DNA of 64,000 bases from assembly GCF_001646655.1 (NCBI RefSeq), contig NZ_LPZN01000003.1, positions 62,001 through 126,000 of the forward strand, in the 5' to 3' direction. The DNA is from Rhodococcus gordoniae. GTDB taxonomy: Bacteria > Actinomycetota > Actinomycetes > Mycobacteriales > Mycobacteriaceae. The notes beneath the pieces were generated by a model. That model was not told the origin of the DNA and made no database searches. It worked only from the letters and a program-made list of their open reading frames with translations. Positions 7,499 to 15,750 of this stretch are shown piece after piece (the stretch's first letter is position 1; each line of letters starts with the position of its first letter). A program made the position numbers and the translations under genes.

Positions 7499-8302
7499 TC
7501 AGAGGGAGGTGGCGTCCTCGACGTCCTCGTCCCGCACGTCCTCGGGAGCGGCGAGCAGGGCGCGCCCCGCGGCGAAGACCGCCGCCGCCGGCGGCAGCTC
7601 GCCGGGTACACCGCTGCGGAACACGTCGACACGGCCCGAACCGGTGGCGGGTCGTCCGAGCGCATCGATCCGGCGCAGCGTCTGCCGCGCGACGGCCTCG
7701 GCGCTGTCGAACAGGCGCACCCCGGCCGGGAGATGCGCGGTGATGGTGTCGGCGACCAACGGATAGTGGGTGCAGCCGAGAACCACGCCCTGGACGTCCT
7801 GCGGGGTGCGTTCGGCCGCCGACGCGACCGCTGCGGCGACCGCCACCCGATCGCCTGCGTCGATGGCGTCGGCGAGTCCATGGCACGCCACGCCGACGAC
7901 CTCGGCTCCGTTCGCGAACTGCTCGATCAGATTCGCCTGGTACCTGCTCGCCGTGGTCGCGGCGGTCGCCCAGATCGCCACCGAATCGCACGCCGCGGCC
8001 GCCGGCTTGACCGCGGGGACCGTGCCCACCACGGGCACCGACGGACCCAGATCGGCCCGCACGTGTTCGAGAGCGGTCACCGAGGCGGTGTTGCACGGGA
8101 GCACGACGACCTCGGCGCCGCGATCGACGGCGCGGCGGGCGGTGGTGACGACCCGGTCGATCACCCAGTCGGACGACTTCGGCCCCCACGGAGCGCCTTC
8201 GGGATCCGTCGACAACATGAGGTCGAGGTCGGGACGCAACCGTCGCAGCCACGCGGACGTCGGCAACAGCCCCAGACCCGAGTCGATGAGCGCAACGATC
8301 AC
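7499..8302 (-). CDS. murI: Glutamate racemase-like protein (Asp/Glu racemase family)
   Basis: A 267-residue protein with both catalytic cysteine motifs of MurI: VVLPCNTAS near residue 70 and VLGCTHYPL near residue 177. The N-terminal ALIDSGLGLL corresponds to the DSGVGG loop, although the second Gly is replaced. Glutamate racemase makes D-glutamate for peptidoglycan in the cytoplasm. Because the DSG loop deviates, a secondary racemase paralogue remains possible, and the genome could carry a canonical murI elsewhere. It lies between the ferredoxin-reductase-like gene and the MFS gene, all leftward. Confidence 0.7.
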   Translation of the reverse strand: MIVALIDSGLGLLPTSAWLRRLRPDLDLMLSTDPEGAPWGPKSSDWVIDRVVTTARRAVDRGAEVVVLPCNTASVTALEHVRADLGPSVPVVGTVPAVKPAAAACDSVAIWATAATTASRYQANLIEQFANGAEVVGVACHGLADAIDAGDRVAVAAAVASAAERTPQDVQGVVLGCTHYPLVADTITAHLPAGVRLFDSAEAVARQTLRRIDALGRPATGSGRVDVFRSGVPGELPPAAAVFAAGRALLAAPEDVRDEDVEDATSL

Positions 8303-8314
8303 CCTACGAATCTA

Positions 8315-8359
8315 GCGGGTCGCGCCCGCCCGGCCCGACGGCGGCCAGGAGCGACCCGC
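8315..8359 (-). terminator. Possible stem-loop after the flavoprotein reductase gene
   Basis: GCGGGTCGC (8315-8323) pairs with GCGACCCGC (8351-8359) across a GC-rich 27-base loop, immediately after the reductase stop and just before murI. No T-tract is present. Confidence 0.3.
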
Positions 8360-8371
8360 AGGCCCACTCCC

Positions 8372-9577
8372 CTATGCGGCGGCTGCGAGCAGCTCGTCGA
8401 TCGGGGTGCCCGCGGCGATCTTCGCGCGCGACTTCATGACCAGCGCGGGCAGTCCACCGCCCACGGCACCGACGAGTCTGCCGTCGCGCTCGTAATACGC
8501 GAGGAACTTGCGCCCGTCGTCGCGCACGACATGCACCGTGTCGCCGGCCGTGACCGCCCCGAGGCCCTGGATCTTGATGTCGTACTGGTCGCTCCAGAAG
8601 TAGGGCACCTGTGCCGCGGCCCCGGATTCCAGGCCCATGAGCGTCTTCGCGAGGACGGACGCCTGCTCACCGGCATTCGTCCAGTGCTCGATGCGCCTGC
8701 GCCCACCGGCCGGCACCTGCCACGACGCGACGTCGCCGACAGCCCACACGTGCGGGGTGGAAGTGCGGCCCGTGCCGTCGCACACGACCCCGTTGTCGAC
8801 CTCGACACCCGATCCTTCGAGCCACTCGGTGGCCGGGATCGACCCGATGCCGAGCACCACGAGATCGACGTCGATCTCGCTGCCGTCGCCGAGGACCGCG
8901 GAGGTGACGCGCTCGTCGCCGCGGATCTCCGACAGGCCGACCCCGGCCCGCACGTCGACTCCCTCGGCGGTGTGCAGCCGGGTGACGAGAGCGCCGACCT
9001 CGGTGCCGAGCACCGACGCGAGCGGGGTGGGCTGCGGCTCGACCAGTACGACCTCCACTCCGCGCGCCCGCAGGCTCGCCGCGACCTCGCACCCGATGAA
9101 TCCGGCTCCGACCACCAGCGCGCGGGCACCCGGAACGATCGCCTCGCGCAGTGCTCGGCTGTCCTCGAGCGAACGCAGGACGTGGACTCCGGAGAGATCC
9201 GGGAGACCGGGGATACGGCGGGGCCGCAGGCCCGTGGCGACGACCAGTTCGTCGTATCCGAGTTGGGTTCCGTCGGTGAGCGTGAGGATGCGCGCCGCGG
9301 TGTCGACCGACCGGGCGGCGGCACCGAGCTGCAGCTCGATGCGGTTCTCGTCGAAGAACTCGCTCGGACGGAGGGTCGTGTCGTCGCGATCGCCGCGCAG
9401 GACCTCCTTCGACAGCGGCGGGCGGTCGTAGGGCAGGTGCGTCTCGTCGCCGACGAGCACGACGTCGCCCTCGTACCCGGCACGCCGCAGTTCCTCGGCG
9501 GTACGGACCGCCGCCAGACCCGCGCCTACGACGACGACGCGCTCCGGCGTACCCTCGGTCTCCCGCTCGTTCGACAC
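8372..9577 (-). CDS. FAD-dependent ferredoxin/rubredoxin reductase-like oxidoreductase
   Basis: A 401-residue two-dinucleotide-domain flavoprotein. It has VVVVGAGLAAVRTAEELR near the N-terminus (FAD), YDRPPLSKEVLRG (typical of putidaredoxin/rubredoxin/ferredoxin reductases), ALVVGAGFIGCEVAA in the middle (NADH), and HVWAVGDVA near residue 285 (FAD). The GTG at 9577 is chosen because AAGGA lies upstream. The open frame continues further but that part has no similarity to the family. It would transfer electrons from NAD(P)H to a ferredoxin or rubredoxin for an oxygenase or P450. No such partner is adjacent. Confidence 0.8.
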   Translation of the reverse strand: MSNERETEGTPERVVVVGAGLAAVRTAEELRRAGYEGDVVLVGDETHLPYDRPPLSKEVLRGDRDDTTLRPSEFFDENRIELQLGAAARSVDTAARILTLTDGTQLGYDELVVATGLRPRRIPGLPDLSGVHVLRSLEDSRALREAIVPGARALVVGAGFIGCEVAASLRARGVEVVLVEPQPTPLASVLGTEVGALVTRLHTAEGVDVRAGVGLSEIRGDERVTSAVLGDGSEIDVDLVVLGIGSIPATEWLEGSGVEVDNGVVCDGTGRTSTPHVWAVGDVASWQVPAGGRRRIEHWTNAGEQASVLAKTLMGLESGAAAQVPYFWSDQYDIKIQGLGAVTAGDTVHVVRDDGRKFLAYYERDGRLVGAVGGGLPALVMKSRAKIAAGTPIDELLAAAA

Positions 9578-9775
9578 CTTCGGCCATCCTTCGAATCGTC
9601 TGTGACACGAGTACCCGTGTCGTCCGGTAGTGATGTGTACCACCTGTGCGTCCCACGTTCTTACCAAACCCCGACGACGCGCGACAGACCTACGTCGGCC
9701 ACTAGAGTTCGAGGCACCGTGAGGACAATGGGATCGAGCACGGAACACGACCGGTACACCTACTTGGGAGCCCTC

Positions 9776-10237
9776 ATGACCAGCGACAGCGGCGCAGGTA
9801 TCAGCCGCCTACAGTTCGGTGCCGGAACCTTCTCCGGCCCCGTCGACCCGCAGGGCCGCACCATCATCGCGGACGCCGTGGTCGCCAAGATCGCGGGACT
9901 CGCGACCCGCGAGATCAGCGGCGTGATCGAAGTGGGCGCCGGTACCGCCCGCGTGGTGGGCGCGTTGCGCGATCGCATCCCCGGTGCGCGCATCAACCAC
10001 GGGCAGGGTGTGGCCGTCGAGGTCGGCGAACGCCAGGCCGCCATCGACATCGGCATCGTCGCCGAATACGGCGTGGCGCTGCACGAACTCGCCGTCGCCA
10101 TCCGGCACAACGTCATCGCGGCCGTCGAGCGCATGACCGGCCTCGAGGTCACCGAGGTCAACATCACGGTCTTCGACGTCATGCTCCACGACGAGGCCGC
10201 AGCCCTCACCGACGATGTCAAACCCCGCGTGCAGTGA
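9776..10237 (+). CDS. Asp23/Gls24-family envelope stress protein (first gene of a five-gene operon)
   Basis: A 153-residue protein with the Asp23/Gls24 (DUF322) pattern: an initial TIIADAVVAKIAGLATREISGV helix, a GVAVEVGERQAAIDIGIVAEYGV strand pair, and a VEVTEVNITVFDV-like C-terminal strand. In Firmicutes Asp23 is anchored at the membrane by AmaP and responds to envelope stress. The ATG at 9776 follows GGGAG. An ATG at 9728 would add 16 residues. The stop overlaps the next start by 4 bases (GTGA), as do the later junctions, which indicates translational coupling across the operon. Confidence 0.8.
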   Translation: MTSDSGAGISRLQFGAGTFSGPVDPQGRTIIADAVVAKIAGLATREISGVIEVGAGTARVVGALRDRIPGARINHGQGVAVEVGERQAAIDIGIVAEYGVALHELAVAIRHNVIAAVERMTGLEVTEVNITVFDVMLHDEAAALTDDVKPRVQ

Positions 10238-10545
10238 ATCCGGGGTCCGCAGCGCAGGCGCACACGGCCGACCTGGTCGCGGACGCCGCGCTGTCCGTTC
10301 CCGGCGTCGTGGGCCTGCACCGCGGCGCATTCGGGGAGGTCGCGACTTATCTCCCCGGGCGACGTGTCGAGGGTGTGCGGCTCACGGATCAGGTCTGCGC
10401 GGTGCACATCGTCGTGCGGATCCCCGCCGATCTCCCGGCCGTCGCCGACACCGTCCGCGTCCGGGTGTCCCCGCTGGTGACGGTGCCCGTCCAGGTGACG
10501 ATCGAAGACGTCCACGCCGGTGAACGAGAAGGAGCACAATCGTGA
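10234..10545 (+). CDS. Small Asp23-like protein
   Basis: A 103-residue protein from a GTG overlapping the previous stop. The VADAALSVPGVVGLHRG and VCAVHIVVRIPADLPAVADTVR segments look like a shortened Asp23-type alternation of helix and strand. Family assignment is weak on sequence alone but strong by position inside the Asp23 operon. It has no signal peptide or membrane segment. Its stop overlaps the next GTG start. Confidence 0.6.
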   Translation: MNPGSAAQAHTADLVADAALSVPGVVGLHRGAFGEVATYLPGRRVEGVRLTDQVCAVHIVVRIPADLPAVADTVRVRVSPLVTVPVQVTIEDVHAGEREGAQS

Positions 10546-10736
10546 ACCACACCCCCGTCAGCAACACCGTCGTAGGACTCCTCGCCGGGCTGCTTCTCGC
10601 CCTCGCCGGGATCATCGGCGGGTTCAGCGGTCTGCTGTTCGCCGTGCTGCTCGGCGCGCTCGGTGCCGCGATCGGCGCCCACCGCGACGGCCACCTCGAC
10701 CTCGGCGCCCTGCTGAGGAGCCGGGGCCGTGGCTGA
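10542..10736 (+). CDS. Small two-segment membrane protein, DUF2273-like
   Basis: A 64-residue protein with two hydrophobic stretches (about residues 8-24 and 27-45), a GLxxG/GLLxxG pattern and a short charged C-terminus. Small proteins of this type (DUF2273) accompany Asp23 and AmaP genes in other bacteria. It begins at a GTG that overlaps the previous stop and itself overlaps the next gene by 8 bases. It probably helps anchor the Asp23-like proteins at the membrane, by inference from context. Confidence 0.6.
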   Translation: MNHTPVSNTVVGLLAGLLLALAGIIGGFSGLLFAVLLGALGAAIGAHRDGHLDLGALLRSRGRG

Positions 10737-11757
10737 CCCCAGCACGCCCGATCTCGGTACATCACCGGACACCGTGCCCGTGGATACCGCTTCCGGGACC
10801 GGGACGGTCCCTTCGGGCGAGCGCGGCAGCCTCGTCGTCAAGGACCGCGCGATCGAACGGATCGCCGCGGCCGCCGCGCTCGGCGTCCCCGGAGTGGTGC
10901 GGCACAGCGGGGGTGGCATCCTCCGTCTCACCGGCCGCGATCTGCCCCGGGCGGACGTCACCACCGGCGCGAGGGCGGTCGCGGTGAATCTCTACATCGC
11001 AGCCGAATGGCCGTACGACGCGGCGATGCTCACCCGCCGGGTCCACGACGCGGTCGAACGTCAGCTGCGCGAACTGACGGGTCTGCGCGTCAGCGAACTC
11101 AACGTGCTCATCGTCGCCACGGCGCTCGTCGAGGACGGGGAGACCGACGAGTCGCAACCACCCGTCGAATACCTGGAATCGGACATCGTCGCCGCGCGGA
11201 CCACTCCGCACCCCGACCTCCCCATGGTCGCTCCCCTGCCGCCGCTGGCGTCGCCCGCGGCAGCACCGGCCGCCGCGATCGTCGCGATCGCGGCGCTCGC
11301 GCTGGCGTTCGTCGCCGCCCGGGAACTGCTCATCGTCAACGGGACGTATGCCGGTGCTCCGTGGCTGCGCAACTCCTTCGAATGGTTCGGCCGCCTGCAC
11401 TGGCACACCTGGCTCGCCCCTGTCGCCGGTATCTGCCTCGTCCTCGGGATCGTCCTGATCGTCGTCGCCCTCAAACCCCGACGGCGCACCCATGTTCCGC
11501 TGCAGGTCGCCGGTGCGGTACCCACGGTGTGGATGCGGCGCACCGACGTCGCCCGCATGTGCAGCGCGCACGCCTCCGCCCTCACCGGGGTACGCACCGC
11601 CCGCACCGTCGTCGATCGTCGCCGTGCCGTGGTTCGTATCGCGATCGAGGACGAGACCCCGGTCGCCGAGATCACCGCATCCGTGCGCGGCGCGGTCGCC
11701 CCGAACCTCGCGGCGCTCGCCGATCCCGTCGAACTCGTCGTGGAGGTGGCGCGGTGA
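10729..11757 (+). CDS. Asp23-domain protein with a membrane-anchored C-terminal half (DUF6286-like)
   Basis: A 342-residue protein from GTG. Residues about 35-135 repeat the Asp23 pattern (AIERIAAAAALGVPGVVRH, then VNLYIAAEWPYD and LTGLRVSELNVLIVA). A Pro/Ala linker leads to one hydrophobic segment near residues 175-197 and a second near 235-255, with the loop between them containing WLRNSFEWFG. A cytoplasmic C-terminal domain then contains ARTVVDRRRAVVRI. The architecture suggests an Asp23 protein that carries its own anchor. The stop overlaps the next GTG start. Confidence 0.7.
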   Translation: MADPSTPDLGTSPDTVPVDTASGTGTVPSGERGSLVVKDRAIERIAAAAALGVPGVVRHSGGGILRLTGRDLPRADVTTGARAVAVNLYIAAEWPYDAAMLTRRVHDAVERQLRELTGLRVSELNVLIVATALVEDGETDESQPPVEYLESDIVAARTTPHPDLPMVAPLPPLASPAAAPAAAIVAIAALALAFVAARELLIVNGTYAGAPWLRNSFEWFGRLHWHTWLAPVAGICLVLGIVLIVVALKPRRRTHVPLQVAGAVPTVWMRRTDVARMCSAHASALTGVRTARTVVDRRRAVVRIAIEDETPVAEITASVRGAVAPNLAALADPVELVVEVAR

Positions 11758-12317
11758 AACTCCGTACCGTGCTGGCCAATCGGCTCGTCACCTTCGCGGC
11801 GGGACTCGCCCTCGCGGGCGCCGGCGCGTTCGCCCTGGCGTGGGTGTGGCAGGTTCCCCTCGCCCGCGAACAGCTCTCGCGGCTCGACCGTCCCCGGGTG
11901 ACCGACGTTCCGGACCAGTCGTGGTGGACGCCGGCGCTGTGGTCGGTCTTCGCGGGTGGTCTCGTGCTCGGAATCGCGCTGCTCGCCGTCAACCTGTCGC
12001 GACGGCGCACGTCGACCGTGCAGCTCTACGACCAGGTCACCGACGCCACTCTCGGCGTGGAACTCGGCCCGGTCGCCGACGGGGTGGCGGCCGAACTCGC
12101 GGCCCTGCCCGGAGTGCGGGCAGCGCGCGGGCGAGCGGTCGTCGAACGCCACCTGCCGACGCTCTCGGTGGTGGTCCACGCCGACCCGACCATCGACGTC
12201 ACCGAACTGACGGAAGCCGCCGAGGATGCCGCCCAGCGGGTCGCGCGGGCTCTCGGTGGGGCGCACGTGGCGACGCAGGTCCTGGTGCATCTCGACCCGG
12301 CTGTAGACGTCCACTGA
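11754..12317 (+). CDS. AmaP-like membrane anchor protein of the Asp23 operon
   Basis: A 187-residue protein from a GTG overlapping the preceding stop by 4 bases. Two N-terminal membrane segments (about residues 10-32 and 60-82) enclose an external loop. A C-terminal cytoplasmic domain has the TVQLYDQVTDATLGVELGP and LSVVVHADPTIDVTEL strands. This topology is that of AmaP, the alkaline-shock membrane anchor, and of DUF6286 proteins. It is the last gene of the operon. The MpaB-like gene on the opposite strand ends 22 bases downstream. Confidence 0.65.
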   Translation: MKLRTVLANRLVTFAAGLALAGAGAFALAWVWQVPLAREQLSRLDRPRVTDVPDQSWWTPALWSVFAGGLVLGIALLAVNLSRRRTSTVQLYDQVTDATLGVELGPVADGVAAELAALPGVRAARGRAVVERHLPTLSVVVHADPTIDVTELTEAAEDAAQRVARALGGAHVATQVLVHLDPAVDVH

Positions 12318-12338
12318 CTCCCTGCAGCCCGGGGCCGC

Positions 12339-13514
12339 TCAGCTTCGGGCCGCGTCCACGAGGTCGTGCTCGACGCGGTAGTCCACGCGCATCCGGTCCA
12401 TCGCCATGTCGCGCACCGTGTAGGCCCGCTGCGTGGTGCGTTCGAGATCCGGGTAGCGGAGTTCCTCGACGCGGTTGGCGAGCGCGAGCAGCGGCCCGAC
12501 GCGTCCGAGGACGTACTTGAGCGGGCTGTCGGGGATGTGCAGGGCGTCGGCGTCGGCGTCGCCGATGAACACCCGCTGCAGCGAGTGCATCACCGTGCGG
12601 GCGACCGGCGTCCGGATCGATGCGGCGCCGGGAAGCAGGTTCGCCAGCTCGGGGACGAGATACTGCTCGGTCAGTGCGGTGACGAACTCCCGGTCCTCGT
12701 CGCTGGGTCCGGGCGAGGTGAGCCGGTACAGGTCCTCGACCGCGATGTGGTCGCGTTCGGTGCGCAGGCCCAGTTCCTCGCCCATCCCGATCACGTGCCC
12801 GACATATCGCCACAGGTGGTAGATGTCGTCGAGTTCGCGGTCGGTGAAGCGCACCCCGAGGATCTGCATCGCTTCGACCGCGATGTGCCCGAACTCGGCC
12901 ATCGTCAACGCCATGTAGGACTGCGGGATCGGCACTCCCCAGGCGTCCTCGTCCCACACTCCGCTCGCGAGGATGCCCTTGCGCACGTGGGCGTGGATCA
13001 GGCGCACCCGCACCGTGAACGCGAATCCTCCTCCGTCGCGGCGCATTCCACCGCGAATGAGGACGTGCCGTAACCACTCCCCGACTTCGACCGACCGCAC
13101 GGCCGGCCGACTCGCATAGCGACCCGTCAGTGCGAGCGGCTTTCCGGCGATGAAGTTTCCGGCACCGCGCAGCAGCGACGCGGCACCGAGCACCATGCCG
13201 AGGATCGGCGTGTGCCGCACGAGCGCGTCGGCGGCGTTGTCGATGCGGTCGTGGTCGACCCATGCGGGTTCGTCGTCGAGGAAGGCGAACAACTCGCGCA
13301 GGGATTCGGGTGCGCCGGGGACCGCGTCGACGCCGTCGGCGAGCGCGACACGCACGGCGGCCGTCGCGGACGTCGAGCCGAAGTCGTCGTTCACCACCGC
13401 GTCGGCCAGGGGGTCCGCCTGCCACATGCCGTCGAGCCAGCGCTCGCCGAGATCGGCGTATCGGCGCACCGCAAGGTCGGCGTTGACGAGATCACGAGGG
13501 ATGCGTCGCTCCAT
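12339..13514 (-). CDS. MpaB/DUF2236-family oxygenase-like protein
   Basis: A 391-residue soluble protein with the DUF2236 (MpaB/Lcp) features: a VRLIHAHVR helix near residue 168, QSYMALTMAEFGHIAVEAM, and DDIYHLWRYVGHVIGMGEEL near 232. In rubber-oxygenase Lcp and MpaB these helices bind a b-type haem that activates oxygen. It lacks the Tat signal peptide of secreted Lcp enzymes, so it is probably intracellular and not a latex-clearing protein. It is divergent from a TetR regulator starting 45 bases away, and this shared promoter implies local control. The substrate is unknown. Confidence 0.7.
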   Translation of the reverse strand: MERRIPRDLVNADLAVRRYADLGERWLDGMWQADPLADAVVNDDFGSTSATAAVRVALADGVDAVPGAPESLRELFAFLDDEPAWVDHDRIDNAADALVRHTPILGMVLGAASLLRGAGNFIAGKPLALTGRYASRPAVRSVEVGEWLRHVLIRGGMRRDGGGFAFTVRVRLIHAHVRKGILASGVWDEDAWGVPIPQSYMALTMAEFGHIAVEAMQILGVRFTDRELDDIYHLWRYVGHVIGMGEELGLRTERDHIAVEDLYRLTSPGPSDEDREFVTALTEQYLVPELANLLPGAASIRTPVARTVMHSLQRVFIGDADADALHIPDSPLKYVLGRVGPLLALANRVEELRYPDLERTTQRAYTVRDMAMDRMRVDYRVEHDLVDAARS

Positions 13515-13559
13515 GAATCCATGGAAACACGAGGAATCCTCACTTACTATTCACTTTTC

Positions 13560-14192
13560 ATGAGCTCCCCGCGCGGCACCAGAACCGCAGGCACAGCACC
13601 TCGACGGCGTCCTGTACAGCAGCGGAGTCACGACACCCGCAAGTTGCTCCTCACGTCTGCGTACGAGTTGCTCGAGCGCAGCCCCACCGGGCGGATCAGC
13701 ACTACGGCACTCGCCGAGCACGCCCACGTGAGTATCGGGACGGTCTACCGGTACTTCCCCGACGTCGACGCCGTGCTCGACGAACTCCGCATGACCGCCG
13801 TCCACGCGATCACCACCTCGCTGTCCACCGCCATCGGGCGGGCGATGGACCAGGAACCGGAGGAGGCCATGGTGACCGTCGTGGAGAGCCTCACCGCCGC
13901 GTTCGAGAAACACGCCGCGGTGCTCCGGGTGTCGTACACCTCGGAGGAGATCGAGTTCGGGCTCGCGTGGGCCCAGGTCGAAGGTCCGCTGCGACCGCTG
14001 GGACGCATCATTCCGGCGCGACTGCGACCCGATCTCGACGACGCAGCACTCGACGATCTCGTGTTCATCGTGATGGGAGCGACGGCGAGCCTGTGCTCAC
14101 GGATCGCGCTCCTACGCCCTCGGAGATCCGATCGGACCCGGATGGTCGCGGTGACGGCGCGGATGCTCCTCGCCGCGATCGAGAGCGCCTGA
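13560..14192 (+). CDS. TetR-family regulator, divergent from the MpaB-like gene
   Basis: A 210-residue protein. After a basic N-terminus comes RKLLLTSAYELLERSPTGRI, then STTALAEHAHVSIGTVYRYFPDVDAVL, the TetR helix-turn-helix with its VYRYF signature (about residues 45-65). The C-terminal half is the helical ligand domain. The ATG at 13560 gives the usual TetR length. The 45-base intergenic region with the MpaB-like gene is AT-rich for this genome and likely holds both promoters and the operator. It probably controls its neighbour and itself. Confidence 0.85.
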   Translation: MSSPRGTRTAGTAPRRRPVQQRSHDTRKLLLTSAYELLERSPTGRISTTALAEHAHVSIGTVYRYFPDVDAVLDELRMTAVHAITTSLSTAIGRAMDQEPEEAMVTVVESLTAAFEKHAAVLRVSYTSEEIEFGLAWAQVEGPLRPLGRIIPARLRPDLDDAALDDLVFIVMGATASLCSRIALLRPRRSDRTRMVAVTARMLLAAIESA

Positions 14193-14220
14193 CGCACGTC
14201 GTCTCGACCGGGAGAGCGCC

Positions 14221-14343
14221 GTGCGCCGCCTACCGATCGTGTCGTCCGCCGTGATCCTCGTCCTCGTCTCCGCCTGTGGCAGCGACACCGCCGACGAAGC
14301 ACCGTCCGCCACAGCGTCCGAAGCGACAGCGTGCGTGGGGTGA
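14221..14343 (+). CDS. Very short lipoprotein-like reading frame (possible remnant)
   Basis: A GTG at 14221 preceded by GGGAG (spacing about 7) opens a 40-codon frame ending at TGA 14341-14343. The product has a basic start (RRLP), a hydrophobic stretch ([11 protein letters not shown]) and a lipobox LVSAC, followed by [14 protein letters not shown], a typical start of a mature actinobacterial lipoprotein. It then stops. It could be a genuine 20-residue lipopeptide or a lipoprotein truncated by deletion. The sequence after the stop reads into the tuf terminator and shows no continuation. Confidence 0.45.
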   Translation: MRRLPIVSSAVILVLVSACGSDTADEAPSATASEATACVG

Positions 14344-14413
14344 AGAAGGTCGTCGGCGGATCGCCTCCGGTCCGGAAACGCCGAACGGCGCCACGCGCCG
14401 GAGCAGAAACGCC

Positions 14414-14447
14414 GAACGGCGCCCACCCCGGAGGGTGGACGCCGTTC
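14414..14447 (-). terminator. Terminator of the str operon (after tuf)
   Basis: GAACGGCGCCCACCC (14414-14428) pairs with GGGTGGACGCCGTTC (14433-14447) in a 15-bp stem with one G-T pair and a 4-base loop, starting 21 bases after the tuf stop. A partial copy of the left arm (GAAACGCCGAACGGCGCC) recurs about 30 bases further left. Confidence 0.7.
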
Positions 14448-14467
14448 GAGCGTCAGCGAGAACTAGC

Positions 14468-15658
<1,191 letters not shown>

Positions 15659-15750
15659 TGGATGTCCTCCTGGACTGTTGTTGCTTGCAGTATGCAGCAG
15701 TGCGGTTTGTATTACTTGGTCGTGCAGGTGACCGAGGGATAACCCGAAGG

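Noticed and set aside
6090-8252. A 720-codon minus-strand frame that could suggest a fusion upstream of the MFS protein
   Set aside because: The N-terminal 295 residues are murI read in another frame. The ATG at 7367 has a good ribosome site.
7733-9775. A long plus-strand open frame running from murI into the first Asp23 gene
   Set aside because: Only the part from 9776 has family similarity. The upstream part lies antisense to murI and the flavoprotein reductase.
12339-13514. Latex-clearing protein (rubber oxygenase) call for the DUF2236 gene
   Set aside because: There is no Tat or Sec signal peptide, which secreted Lcp enzymes have, so the broader MpaB/DUF2236 call was kept.
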